DNA of 64,000 nt from Streptomyces sp. CB02400 (lineage in GTDB: Bacteria > Actinomycetota > Actinomycetes > Streptomycetales > Streptomycetaceae): contig NZ_LIWB01000022.1 in the NCBI RefSeq assembly GCF_001905725.1, positions 1-64,000 of the forward strand, written 5' to 3'. Below are positions 32,656 through 41,256 of the stretch, one piece after another; within the stretch, counting starts at the first letter, position 1; every line of letters starts with the position of its first letter. The notes under the pieces were generated by a model. The model searched no databases and was not told the DNA's origin. It saw only the letters and a program-made list of their open reading frames with translations. The translations under genes were made by a program, and so were the position numbers.

Positions 32656-33209
32656 TGGGCCCGCAGCCCGGTCATCAGCAGCTCCAGGTACCGGCGGATC
32701 TGCGTACCCTCCCCGCCCGCCAGCTCCGAGGCCGTCGCCACGCCGTGGGCCAGCCGCAGCACATCGACGGGCTCGACGTCGCGCCGCAGCACGCCCGCCT
32801 CCCGCGCCGCCCCGACCAGCCGGGACACCGCGCTCTTCAGCGGATCGCAGCACTCCGTCCCGCCGTCCCCGACGGCGGCACCCAGCAGCGCCCGCAGCCC
32901 CCGGATCCGGAGCATCCCGGCGCCGAGTTCGTTCAGCCACTCCACCAGCGCCTCGCCCGGCGGCAGCCGCCCGGCCAGTTCGCCGGCCCGCGCCGCGATC
33001 GACTCGATGCGGTCGACGTACGCGGCCTCCAGCAGCGCCTGACGGGTCGGGAAATGCCGGTAGAGCGTGCCGGACCCGACGCCCGCCCGCTTGGCGATGT
33101 CGTCGAGCGAGGCGCCCTCACCGTGCGCGGAGAACGCCTCCACCGCGGCCTCAAGGAGCAGTTCACGATTGCGGCGGGCATCCGCGCGCATGGACCTGAC
33201 CTGCGCCAT
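32643..33209 (-). CDS. TetR-family transcriptional regulator
   Basis: 188-aa repressor: helix-turn-helix at residues about 10-55 (RELLLEAAVEAFSAHG, SLDDIAKRAGVGSGTLYRHFPTRQALLEAAY), followed by an all-helical ligand domain. ATG 33209 has GAGGAG upstream; the longer frame to 33809 is not supported. Possibly autoregulated through the inverted repeat GGGAACCCTCC/GGAGGGTCCC around 33220-33270. Target genes are not evident, since its upstream neighbour is a pseudogene. Confidence 0.9.
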   Translation of the reverse strand: MAQVRSMRADARRNRELLLEAAVEAFSAHGEGASLDDIAKRAGVGSGTLYRHFPTRQALLEAAYVDRIESIAARAGELAGRLPPGEALVEWLNELGAGMLRIRGLRALLGAAVGDGGTECCDPLKSAVSRLVGAAREAGVLRRDVEPVDVLRLAHGVATASELAGGEGTQIRRYLELLMTGLRAQGAP

Positions 33210-33288
33210 CAGCCACTCCTCACCACCGGGAACCCTCCCCCACCCTATCGAGCGGGGGACGAGGAGGGTCCCGGTCCTGAGCGGTCCC

Positions 33289-33666
33289 TCACGCGGCCCA
33301 CGGCCAGTCGGCGTCCCGGCCGGCCTCCAGCAGCGGAACCATCCGGAAGGCCGCGTCGGAGAGACCGCCGAAGGTGTGCCGGTTCGCGGTGCCCGACGGG
33401 CCGTGGTCCGCGCGGTATCCGGCGAGGTTCCAGGTGTAGACCGGTACCTCGGCCGGGACCTGCTCGGTCGGGTCGCCGTGGTGGAACGGCACCGGCTTGC
33501 TCGTCGAACCCGAGCGGTCGACGAGCGCCAGGGTGCGGCCTGGCGGCGCGGGCACGCTGGCCGGCGAGTGACTGTGTGCTGGTCCAACAGGCAGCACGGC
33601 CACCACGTGTGCTGACTGGTTGCGTGCCGTGGAAGGCGAACTCCGGTCAAGGTCGCGTACGTGCAC
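33289..33666 (-). pseudogene. Decayed C-terminus of a TROVE/vWA (Ro60-like) protein
   Basis: Residues from about 36 of this frame read like the vWA tail of actinobacterial TROVE (Ro60/Rsr) RNA-binding proteins: APPGRTLALVDRSGS (the DxSxS metal site), then SKPVPFHHGD, PTEQVPAEVPVYTWNLAGY, HTFGGLSDAAFRMVPLLEAGRDADWPW. Two internal stretches that normally separate these motifs (about 60 and about 50 residues in my recollection of the family) are missing without a frame break, and the N-terminal TROVE domain is absent. The metal site runs straight into a later strand, so a fold is unlikely. It lies directly downstream of the intein-like ORF. Confidence 0.65.
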
Positions 33667-34837
33667 AGGTCAATGTCTCCGCACCCGTGGAGGGTGCCAC
33701 GGAAGCGCCAGTCACAACACCGTTTGCGATCCACAGACGCGACGGAGACACCTCGACGCTGTAGACCTTCCTCACGCCAACCGTCGACACAGACACGACC
33801 CGGTCCCACATGATTGCATCTGCGTAACCACGAGGGCCGGTCGCAGATCGACGGGACGCTCGTCCCCGTGCGGCCAAGGCCGCCAGGGCCGCAGCCTTGT
33901 ACTCCGTCCGCAGCCTCACCGTCTCACTCAATCGCACAACAGAACGCCCATCAGCCACACGGAGCCGCCAGAGTGGCTTCATGCTGTGGTTGTTCCTCTT
34001 GCTGCTGACATGGCTCTGGATGCCAAGTCGAAGCAGCTCGTCGCCGAGTCGGCGGACGAGATTTTCGGAGGTATTGGCGAATTCGACCTGTCGCGCCCCC
34101 ACCGAGCCATCGCTGTCAAACAGACCGGCTACAAGGCCGCAGACAAACTCACGGCTGCACGAAAGGTCAGCTACTCGCTTTTCTTCGCCTTTCAAACCCC
34201 ATACCTGGTGCGTGGCCAGCAGGTCGCGCAACGCGTTGCGATGCCACTCGGGATCAGTGAGACGAACCCGCAGCCAGGTGCCGTTGTCGTCTACCCGAAC
34301 CTGACAGCCATGCCTGGCGGCGTAGTCGCGCATCTGCTGGAGCGTTCCGTCGTCATGTCCCGCCCAGGTCGGAGTCCTTCCGGTCATATTGCCGTCTCCA
34401 AGCATCGAGCCGACGAACCAACCATCCCACTCGTCCCCGAGGCTCCCGAAAAAGTCTGCGTTCAGTGGTGCCGGGATAGCACACCCCGGCACCAACTCTG
34501 CCGTTGCCTTCCAGGTCGGACGGCGTGAGCCCGCGCGACTCCGCACCGCCCATCGATGGTTTGCTGTCACTTCGACAAGCCGACCCGAAGCGAGCCGGAC
34601 GGCGAAGACGGGCTGCATACCGTTACTGATCCAGCGCGTGGGCAGGACACCAACCAGGTTGCCGACCGTATGGTCCCGCGGTGGATACGGGCGTCCGAGC
34701 CTGGCTTCCCGCAGGTCCCACTCCTTGTCGAAGGCGAGCACAGCAAGTTCTTCCGTAACGACGCGCTCCACAGGCGCGACTGCGCCATCCGGAAGCCAGA
34801 CCGGAGTTCCCTCGGCGAGACCCTCGAAGGTGGACAT
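33647..34837 (-). CDS. Intein-like LAGLIDADG homing endonuclease, splicing residues lost
   Basis: 396-aa Hint/LAGLIDADG protein. Hint blocks are recognisable: block A GLAEGTPVWLPDG at residue 6, block B VFAVRLASGRLVEVTANH with the TxxH motif, block F KVYSVEVSPSRLWIAN and block G GVVTGAS. Endonuclease motifs GWFVGSMLGDGNM and CGLVAGLFDSDGSV keep both catalytic Asp residues. The block A Cys is Gly, and the penultimate His and terminal Asn are Gly and Ala, so protein splicing should be impossible while DNA cleavage may remain. ATG 34837 lies inside a 10-bp inverted repeat; the frame extends to 34891. Base composition is lower than neighbours (about 59% GC by hand count of four lines), indicating transfer. 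Confidence 0.75.
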   Translation of the reverse strand: MSTFEGLAEGTPVWLPDGAVAPVERVVTEELAVLAFDKEWDLREARLGRPYPPRDHTVGNLVGVLPTRWISNGMQPVFAVRLASGRLVEVTANHRWAVRSRAGSRRPTWKATAELVPGCAIPAPLNADFFGSLGDEWDGWFVGSMLGDGNMTGRTPTWAGHDDGTLQQMRDYAARHGCQVRVDDNGTWLRVRLTDPEWHRNALRDLLATHQVWGLKGEEKRVADLSCSREFVCGLVAGLFDSDGSVGARQVEFANTSENLVRRLGDELLRLGIQSHVSSKRNNHSMKPLWRLRVADGRSVVRLSETVRLRTEYKAAALAALAARGRASRRSATGPRGYADAIMWDRVVSVSTVGVRKVYSVEVSPSRLWIANGVVTGASVAPSTGAETLTCARTRP

Positions 34838-34857
34838 AGATGAACGGTATGTCCACC
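34829..34857. repeat. Inverted repeat over the start codon of the homing-endonuclease ORF
   Basis: GGTGGACATA (34829-34838) and TATGTCCACC (34848-34857) are perfect complements 9 bp apart. One arm includes the ATG of the intein-like ORF. It could be an operator, an mRNA hairpin masking initiation, or a remnant of the element's target site. Confidence 0.7.
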
Positions 34858-34912
34858 ATGACCGACCACCTGCCAAATCGGATGGGACCACCCGTACGCG
34901 TGATTCTCCGTT

Positions 34913-36361
34913 CTATTTACGCTGCCGCTTCCAGGGCCCGGTGATGGCGAGCATGATGCCGGGTTCCTGGATGTTGGCGTAGAGGGTCTTGCCGTCGGGG
35001 GAGAAAGTGACTCCGGTGAACTCGCTGAACTCCGGCTCGTCCTCGGTGCCGATGTTCAGTTCGTTGCGGGCGATGGGGTAGGTGCGTCCACTGTCGGTGG
35101 CGCCGAACAGGTGCTGCACGCCCTCGCCGTCCTCGGCGATGATCAGGCCGCCGTACGGTGAGACGGTGATGTTGTCGGGGCCGTCGAAGGCGCCGTCCTC
35201 CGCCGGGTCACGGTCGACGCCGAGCAGGACCTTCAGGGTCAGCGTGCGGCGCCTGGGGTCGTAGAACCAGACCTGGCCGTCGTGCTGCACGGGGCTCTCC
35301 TCCCGGGCGTACGAGGAGACGATGTACGCCCCGCCGTCGCCCCACCACATGCCCTCCAGCTTGCGGGCGCGGGTGACCTCGCCGGCCTCGAACTGCTCGC
35401 GCACGTCGACGGTCCGCGCGTCGCGGTCGGGCACGTCCACCCAGTCGACGCCGTACACCGTGCCGGTCCTCGTGGCGCGGGAGAGGTCGTCGACGTACCG
35501 GCCGCCGGAGTCGTAGCACCTGGGCGCCTGGAGGACGCCGGCGTCGTCGGCGAGGGTGCGGAGCCTGCCGGGGCCGTAGCGGAAGCCCTCCGGCGGGGTC
35601 CAGCGGTAGAACAGGCCGTTGGGCTCGTCGGCGTCCTCGGTGAGGTAGGCGTGGCCGCGCTTGGAGTCGATGACGACGGCCTCGTGGTCGTAACGCCCGA
35701 AGAACTTCAGCGGCTTGGGGTCGCGGTTGGCACGCCGGTCGGCGGGGTCGACCTCGAAGACGTAGCCGTGGTCCTTGGTCATGCCGTTCTGGCCGGCCCG
35801 GTCGGAGTTCTCCTCGCAGGTGAGCCAGGTGCCCCAGGGGGTGCTGCCGCCCGCGCAGTTGTTGGCGGTGCCGGCGATGCCGACCCACTCGGCGACGCTG
35901 CCGTCCCGGCGCACCTCGACGACGGTGCAGCCACCGGGCGCGGCCGGGTCGTAGACCAGGCCCTCGGCGAGCGGGACGGGGAACTCCCGTTCGTCGCGCG
36001 GGCCGTCCATCTCGTGGTTGTTGACCAGGAGGGTGCTGCCGCGAGGTCCGGGGAAGGCGGCGGTGCCGTCGTGGTCGGCGGGCGTGAACTCGCCCGACTC
36101 CAGCCGGGTCCTGCCGGTGTGGGTGAGGACGCGGTAGCTGAACCCGGCGGGCAGGGCGAGGAGTCCGGCCGGATCCGCGACGAGCGGCCCGTACCCGACC
36201 CCGACGTGCCGCCCGGCCGCTTCCCCGGCCCCTTCGTCCGCGCTCTCGGTGTCGGCGGCCGCGAGGGCGTTGGGCGCGGAGGCGAGGGCGGCCACACTGC
36301 CCGCCAGCGTGACACCGGCGATCGCGGACGTCCTGGTGAAGTCCCTGCGGGTGAGCGACAT
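34913..36361 (-). CDS. phoX: Tat-exported PhoX-type phosphatase (DUF839)
   Basis: 482-aa secreted alkaline phosphatase/DUF839 protein. The signal is twin-arginine (LTRRDFTRTSAIAG). Family segments include LLVNNHEMDGPRDER, TWLTCEENSDRAG, GRYDHEAVVIDSKRGHAYLTEDADEPNGLFYRW and EGMWWGDGGAYIVSSYAR, with many Asp/Glu for Ca/Fe binding. ATG 36361 has CAGGAGACAG upstream; the open frame goes to 36703. A PHO-box-like direct repeat at 36429-36450 suggests PhoP-controlled expression under phosphate limitation. Confidence 0.85.
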   Translation of the reverse strand: MSLTRRDFTRTSAIAGVTLAGSVAALASAPNALAAADTESADEGAGEAAGRHVGVGYGPLVADPAGLLALPAGFSYRVLTHTGRTRLESGEFTPADHDGTAAFPGPRGSTLLVNNHEMDGPRDEREFPVPLAEGLVYDPAAPGGCTVVEVRRDGSVAEWVGIAGTANNCAGGSTPWGTWLTCEENSDRAGQNGMTKDHGYVFEVDPADRRANRDPKPLKFFGRYDHEAVVIDSKRGHAYLTEDADEPNGLFYRWTPPEGFRYGPGRLRTLADDAGVLQAPRCYDSGGRYVDDLSRATRTGTVYGVDWVDVPDRDARTVDVREQFEAGEVTRARKLEGMWWGDGGAYIVSSYAREESPVQHDGQVWFYDPRRRTLTLKVLLGVDRDPAEDGAFDGPDNITVSPYGGLIIAEDGEGVQHLFGATDSGRTYPIARNELNIGTEDEPEFSEFTGVTFSPDGKTLYANIQEPGIMLAITGPWKRQRK

Positions 36362-36725
36362 GCTGTCTCCTGTGACGTGGCTGGACCGTGGAGGGTGGCG
36401 AACGCCGTGCGCCCGCCACGCTCCCGCCCATGCCTGAACGCCGGTTGAACACCGGGGGTCACGGTGGTTCTCCCTTCCGTGAACCACCCGGGTCCCGCAC
36501 GGCACCGTCCACCGGGCCCGTCCCGCGTCAGGCGTCCCACGCGGCACCGGGCGCGTGCCGCTGTCGCGGCGCGTGGGGTTCCCGCCTCCGCCGGTCCTCT
36601 CCCGTCCCTGGAGGCCGGCCCCTCGGGGTGCCTCTGCGCCCACACGGCGGAGCCGCATGCCGGCACAGCCCCGCGCACGCCCCACCGCCCGACCGCGGGT
36701 CACGCGAGCGCGAGAGGGACGGCGC
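36362..36725. other. Intergenic region between phoX and a hypothetical gene
   Basis: No gene is supported in these 364 bases. The part next to phoX contains the PHO-box-like repeat (36429-36450) and an 8-bp perfect inverted repeat GGTGGTTC/GAACCACC at 36463-36488 with a 10-base loop. The rest (36500-36725) is GC-rich with no motif that I can name. Confidence 0.6.
36429..36450 (-). promoter_or_regulatory. PHO box (PhoP-binding direct repeat) upstream of phoX
   Basis: On the minus strand GTTCAACCGGC and GTTCAGGCATG are adjacent 11-base units, matching the Streptomyces PhoP-box design of 11-nt direct repeats beginning GTTCA. A third GTTCAC unit (36484-36474) lies further upstream. The site is about 70 bp before the phoX start. 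Confidence 0.6.
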
Positions 36726-38156
36726 TCAGCCCCCCTGCTGCGACCGGGCCTTGAACGCCGCCTTCCGCGCTTCCTTCGCGATCCGCTTGTCGGGGTGCAG
36801 CCGCCCCATGGCCTCCAGCACGTCCGCGGTGGCGGGGTGTTCCACCCGCCAGGCCGTGTCGAAGAAGCCGCTGTGCTGCCGCGCCAGCCCCTCCACCAGG
36901 GAGCGCAGTTCCTCGGAGTTGCCCTCGGCGGCGAGCTGGGCGGCGACCGTGTCGACGGTCAGCCAGAAGATCAGGGCCTCGGACGGCGGCGGTACGTCGG
37001 TCGCCCCGTGCTCGGCCAGCCACACCCGGGCCAGCCCGCCGAGTTCGGGGTCGTCCAGCACCTCCCGCAGCGCGGGCTCCGCCGCCACGCCGACCAGCGA
37101 CAGCGCCTGCTGGCACCGCAGCCGCCGCAGCGGCGCGCCCTGGTCCGCCCCGCGTGCCGCCGCCAGCAACTCGCGTGCGGCCTGGAGCGGATCACGCCGG
37201 TCCAGCCACTGCTCGGTCTCCGCGTGGGCGGCGGCCGGCGGGAAGACGGCGGTGCCGTCGAGCAGCGCGTCCGCGCCCTTGTCCACGAGGTCGCCGACGG
37301 CCGGCGCCTCGAACCCGGCCTCCAGCAGCCGGGCGCGCAGTCCGTACAGCCCGAGCGGGGTCAGCCGCACCATGCCGTAGCGGGCGACGTCGGTGTCGTC
37401 GACCGGCGCGGCGGGCTCCTCGTCGGCGTCGGCCATCAGCGCCTCGTCCACCGGCCGGTACTCCACGAGCCCGACCGGCTCCAGCATCCGGAACTGGTCG
37501 TCCAGCCGCATCATCGCGTCGGAGACCTGCTCCAGGACGTCGTTGGTGGGTTCGGCCATGTCATCGGGCACGATCACCGAAGCGGCCAGCGCGGGCAACG
37601 GCACCATGTCGGTGTCCTCCCCGCCCACGGTCAGCAGATAGAGGTTCCCGAGCACGCCGTCCAGGAACTCCGCCTCGGCCTCCGGGTCCCAGTCCAGCGC
37701 GTCGAAATCGATCTCCCCGGACCCCTCCCCCTCGGCGATGGCGTCGACCAGCCCGCCCAGGTCCGGAACGCTCGCGTCACCGATCACCGTCTCCAGGGCC
37801 GCGAGCCACACCCCGAGCACGTCCTGCGGCGACCCCCCGGTGAGCACTCCCAGCTCGTCCCCCGCGGCGACGGTCCCCTCCTCCTCGTCGACCACCTCGA
37901 CGAGCCCGGCGTCCACGGCGACGCGCCAGGCCTCACTGGCGTCGGCTGCGGCGTCCTCCCCGGTCAGCCCCAGCTCCGCGGCGGCCGCCGGCAACTGCTC
38001 GTCGACGAGCCCGGCACCGGCGTCGACCCTGGTGTCCGGTCCGGCCCAGCGGGCGAGCCGGGCGGCGCGGGAGAGCACCGGGGTGGACAGGGCGTCGCGC
38101 GCCAGCTCCGCTTCGGGGTGCAGCCGCGCAGGCGGCAGGATGGAGCTGTCTGACAT
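36726..38156 (-). CDS. Conserved hypothetical actinobacterial protein, acidic and helical
   Basis: 476-aa cytosolic protein with no family I can name. It is rich in Ala, Asp and Glu, with a helical N-terminal half (ARDALSTPVLSRAARLARWAG, EAWRVAVDAGLVEVVDEEEG suggesting a winged-helix-like unit), a GLVEYRPVDEALMAD segment, then PLGLYGLRARLLEAGF and HEAT-like helices with ALREVLDDPELGGLARVWLAEHGA. The basic C-terminus ends KEARKAAFKARSQQ. ATG has GGAG 8-11 nt upstream. Monocistronic between phoX and the nuclease gene, transcribed away from the latter. Confidence 0.75.
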   Translation of the reverse strand: MSDSSILPPARLHPEAELARDALSTPVLSRAARLARWAGPDTRVDAGAGLVDEQLPAAAAELGLTGEDAAADASEAWRVAVDAGLVEVVDEEEGTVAAGDELGVLTGGSPQDVLGVWLAALETVIGDASVPDLGGLVDAIAEGEGSGEIDFDALDWDPEAEAEFLDGVLGNLYLLTVGGEDTDMVPLPALAASVIVPDDMAEPTNDVLEQVSDAMMRLDDQFRMLEPVGLVEYRPVDEALMADADEEPAAPVDDTDVARYGMVRLTPLGLYGLRARLLEAGFEAPAVGDLVDKGADALLDGTAVFPPAAAHAETEQWLDRRDPLQAARELLAAARGADQGAPLRRLRCQQALSLVGVAAEPALREVLDDPELGGLARVWLAEHGATDVPPPSEALIFWLTVDTVAAQLAAEGNSEELRSLVEGLARQHSGFFDTAWRVEHPATADVLEAMGRLHPDKRIAKEARKAAFKARSQQGG

Positions 38157-38339
38157 CGGCTGTTTCTCCTAGGCCTCTCACGACTCAGCCACTCAGCCTA
38201 GACGGATTTCCACCCATGCCGCCCGCTTCATCTCCCCTTCAGCTGGCGTACATGGCCGAAACCTTGACAAGTGGCGGGGCCTGACAGGAGATTGACGCGC
38301 GTAGAAGAGGGTGGGTCACACGTCCCCGGAGGGAATCCG

Positions 38340-40151
38340 TTGCCGAGAAAGTCCGCGCGTCTCGCCGCGCTCACCGTAGCCGCCGCATGTTCCGCGGCGT
38401 CCGCCGTCGTCCTCACGTCGCCCGCGCACGCCGACACGGTGCGCATCCATGACATCCAGGGCGACACCCGCACCTCACCGCTGGCCGGACAGCAGGTCAC
38501 CGACGTGACCGGAATCGTCACCGGCGTCCGCACCTACGGCTCGTCCCGCGGCTTCTGGATCCAGGATCCCGCCCCGGACGCCGACCCGGCCACCAGCGAG
38601 GGCGTCTTCGTCTTCACGGGCTCCACCCCCAAGGGTGTCGCCGTGGGCGACGCCGTCACGGTCTCCGGCACGGTCTCGGAGTACGTCCCCGGCGGCACGT
38701 CCTCCGGCAACCAGTCCCTGACGGAGATCACCCGTCCGGCCTTCACGGTCGTCTCCGGCGGAAACCCGCTGCCGGCCGCCACCACCCTCGACGCGCGTTC
38801 CGTCCCCGCCGCCTACACCCCGGAGCCGAACGGCTCGATCAACGCGCTCCCCCTGCGCCCCGCCGAGTACGCCCTGGACCTCTACGAGTCGTTGGAGGGC
38901 ATGAACGTCCAGGTCTCCGACGCGCGCGTGGTGGGCGCCACCGACCCGTACACCGAACTCTGGGTCACGGTGAAGCCGTACGAGCACCGCAACCGCCGGG
39001 GCGGCACGGTCTACGGCTCCTACGACGCCCAGAACACCGGCCGCCTCCAGATCCAGTCACTGGGCAAGGCGTCCGACTTCCCCGACGCGAACGTCGGCGA
39101 CACCCTCGCCGGCACCACCGCGGGCCCCCTGGACTACAACCAGTACGGCGGCTACACCCTCGTGGCAGGCGAGCTGGGCACCCTCGAAACCGCGGATCTC
39201 GAGCGCGAGACGACCCGCAGGCAGCGCACCGGCGAACTGGCCGTCGCCACCTACAACGTCGAGAACCTCGACCCCTCCGACGACACCTTCGCCGCCCACG
39301 CCGCCGCGATCGTGAACAACCTCAAGTCCCCCGACATCGTGTCCCTGGAGGAGATCCAGGACAACAACGGCGCCACCGACGACGGCACGGTCGCCGCCGA
39401 CCTGACGATGACCAGGCTGATCGACGCCATCGAGGCGGCGGGCGGCCCCCGCTACGACTGGCGCTCCGTCGACCCCGCCGACAAGCAGGACGGCGGCCAG
39501 CCGGGCGGCAACATCCGCCAGGCCTTCCTCTTCAACCCCGCGAGGGTCTCCTTCACGGACCGAGCCGGCGGCGACGCCACGACCGCCACCGACGTCACGA
39601 GGATCCGCGGCAAGGCGGCCCTGACCCTCTCCCCCGGCCGCATCGACCCGACGTCCGAGGCCTTCGACGACAGCCGCAAGCCGCTCGCCGGCGAGTTCAC
39701 CTTCCGGGGCCGTACGGTCATCGTCATCGCCAACCACTTCGCCTCGAAGGGCGGCGACCAGGGCCTGACCTCCCAGTACCAGCCCCCGACCCGCAGCTCG
39801 GAGACCCAGCGCCACCTCCAGGCGAAGGCCGTTCACGACTTCACGGCGAAGGTCCTCAAGACCCAGAAGAACGCCGACGTGGTGGCCCTGGGCGACATCA
39901 ACGACTTCGAGTTCTCCGAAACGACGGAACTCCTCGAAGGCGGGGGAACCCTCTGGTCGGCGATCAAGTCCCTCCCCCGGTCCGAGCGCTACTCCTACGT
40001 CTACCAGGGCAACAGCCAGACCCTGGACCAGATCCTGGTCAGCCCGTCCATCCGCCGCGGCGCCTTCACGTACGACAGCGTGCACATCAACGCGGAGTTC
40101 CACGACCAGATCAGCGACCACGACCCGCAGGTGCTCCGCTTCCGTCCGTAG
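38340..40151 (+). CDS. Secreted endonuclease/exonuclease/phosphatase-family nuclease
   Basis: 603-aa extracellular DNase/phosphoesterase of the ExeM/NucH type. TTG 38340 is chosen: GGAGGG lies 6 nt upstream and a signal peptide starts at once (LPRKSARLAALTVAAACSAASAVVL ... AHA). Residues about 35-240 contain an OB-like domain (VTDVTGIVTGVRTYGSSRGFWIQDPAPDADPATSEGVFVF). The catalytic EEP domain follows: TYNVENLDP, SLEEIQDN, IVIANHFASKGGD, LGDINDFEFSE and ISDHDPQVL, with the Asn/Glu/His/Asp/His active-site set. A TTGACA hexamer occurs at 38264 but the -10 is poor. Probably scavenges phosphate or nucleotides from extracellular DNA. Confidence 0.88.
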   Translation: MPRKSARLAALTVAAACSAASAVVLTSPAHADTVRIHDIQGDTRTSPLAGQQVTDVTGIVTGVRTYGSSRGFWIQDPAPDADPATSEGVFVFTGSTPKGVAVGDAVTVSGTVSEYVPGGTSSGNQSLTEITRPAFTVVSGGNPLPAATTLDARSVPAAYTPEPNGSINALPLRPAEYALDLYESLEGMNVQVSDARVVGATDPYTELWVTVKPYEHRNRRGGTVYGSYDAQNTGRLQIQSLGKASDFPDANVGDTLAGTTAGPLDYNQYGGYTLVAGELGTLETADLERETTRRQRTGELAVATYNVENLDPSDDTFAAHAAAIVNNLKSPDIVSLEEIQDNNGATDDGTVAADLTMTRLIDAIEAAGGPRYDWRSVDPADKQDGGQPGGNIRQAFLFNPARVSFTDRAGGDATTATDVTRIRGKAALTLSPGRIDPTSEAFDDSRKPLAGEFTFRGRTVIVIANHFASKGGDQGLTSQYQPPTRSSETQRHLQAKAVHDFTAKVLKTQKNADVVALGDINDFEFSETTELLEGGGTLWSAIKSLPRSERYSYVYQGNSQTLDQILVSPSIRRGAFTYDSVHINAEFHDQISDHDPQVLRFRP

Positions 40152-40223
40152 GGAAGAGCAGTCGCCCACGGCGGTGAGGGGACGGGGCGGGGGTACCCGC
40201 CCGCAGCGGCCGGCGCGTCAATC

Positions 40224-40243
40224 CGGGCACATGCGAGTGCCCG
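40224..40243. terminator. Hairpin after the secreted nuclease gene
   Basis: CGGGCAC / GTGCCCG with loop ATGCGA forms a perfect 7-bp stem in the 204-bp gap between convergent genes. No T-run; terminator function is likely but weak. Confidence 0.5.
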
Positions 40244-40355
40244 ATTCCGCGCCGGTCCGAGGACGGGTGGCCCCGCCCCGGCCCCGCCCCACGACGCACC
40301 CTGGGCGCTACGCACGCCCCCACCGAACCGAGAGCCGCGCCGCAGGCGGAGTCGC

Positions 40356-40712
40356 TCAACAACGATGGCGCCGCAGCATCACCACACCCGCGGCGAGCAC
40401 CACCACCGCGCCGCCGACGATCATCACCGGCCTCCGGTACCGCGTCCCGATCTCCCCCGCGCTGCTCCGCATCTGCACGGTCATCGCCCCGGCCCGGTCC
40501 CGGAGGTCGTCGGCCCGCGCCCGAGCCCGCCCCTTCACATCCATTTTCCCGGCCAACTCCTCGACGGTGTCGCCGAGTTCATGCCGCGTCCGCTCGATCT
40601 CCCGCCGCAGCTCGTCCGGCCCTTTGGCCCCGCGCCCCGCAGCCGCGGCCTCCGCGCCCGCATCCACATGGGCCCCTGACTGGGCCCCCGCGCGCCTCAC
40701 GTCGTGCGTCAT
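40356..40712 (-). CDS. DUF3618-type small membrane protein
   Basis: 118-aa protein with the DUF3618 signature: PDELRREIERTRHELGDTVEELAGKMDVKGRARA, then a single C-terminal membrane helix (RRPVMIVGGAVVVLAAGVVML) and a basic tail. Such proteins are found beside holin-like DUF1469 proteins. The ATG at 40712 overlaps the stop of the upstream gene (ATGA), so the two are made together and may form an envelope-associated complex; function is unknown. Confidence 0.85.
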   Translation of the reverse strand: MTHDVRRAGAQSGAHVDAGAEAAAAGRGAKGPDELRREIERTRHELGDTVEELAGKMDVKGRARARADDLRDRAGAMTVQMRSSAGEIGTRYRRPVMIVGGAVVVLAAGVVMLRRHRC

Positions 40713-41125
40713 CGGTGCGCCCTTCCCTTGATCTCCTCGACATCGGCCTTCACGCTGCCCATGGTCCGCTCGGGTTTGGGCGGCGTGGCCCGGCGCAACT
40801 GCCCACGACCGGCAAGAGCGAGCACACCGGCGATGGCGAACAGCAGCCCCGTGACGATGAGCGCCGCCGCCCACAGCGGCAGCACCAGATCCAGCGCAAC
40901 GACACCAGTGGCGGCCAGCGCGAGCAGTCCCGCGTAACCGAACGCCCCCGCCGCACCCAGCATCCCGCCGCCACGCCCCGCGCGGCGCCCCTTCTCCGCC
41001 AGTTCCTCCTTGGCGAGCGCCACTTCCTGCCGTGCGAGCCGGGAGATCTGTTCGGTGGCCTGCCCGACGAGCTCACCCACGCTGTGCTCGTCGCGAACCG
41101 GCCGTCGCTCGATGGTTCCGGTCAC
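40709..41125 (-). CDS. Phage-holin-family/DUF1469 membrane protein
   Basis: 138-aa protein. The amphipathic N-terminal helix SVGELVGQATEQISRLARQEVALAKEEL is typical of Actinobacteria DUF1469 (Phage_holin_3_6) proteins; two membrane helices follow (GAAGAFGYAGLLALAATGVVALDLVL and WAAALIVTGLLFAIAGVLAL). GTG 41125 with GAGGAGGCGC upstream is preferred to upstream codons. Despite the family name it is not evidence of prophage: these proteins are chromosomal and paired with DUF3618. Confidence 0.85.
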   Translation of the reverse strand: MTGTIERRPVRDEHSVGELVGQATEQISRLARQEVALAKEELAEKGRRAGRGGGMLGAAGAFGYAGLLALAATGVVALDLVLPLWAAALIVTGLLFAIAGVLALAGRGQLRRATPPKPERTMGSVKADVEEIKGRAHR

Positions 41126-41256
41126 GATGCGCCTCCTCTCGGGTCGGGAACCCCGAGTACCCCCACCGCACCGACGGTATCCATAAAGCAACGCTTACCA
41201 GTAATCACCACAACATTTAAGTGGACCTTCACCACCCATCGCCGGACACTACCCCC

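Noticed and set aside
31428..34837. TerD gene, TROVE remnant and homing ORF as one mobile island
   Set aside because: The TerD and TetR genes have normal GC and a terminator between them; only the remnant and intein-like ORF show lower GC, and no flanking repeats were found.
38264..38292. TTGACA-based promoter for the secreted nuclease
   Set aside because: The -35 hexamer is perfect but the -10 region reads GGAGAT, a poor match, so it is not listed as a promoter.
40709..41125. Holin-family protein as a sign of prophage
   Set aside because: No phage structural, integrase or lysis genes are nearby; DUF1469 plus DUF3618 pairs are ordinary chromosomal membrane proteins.
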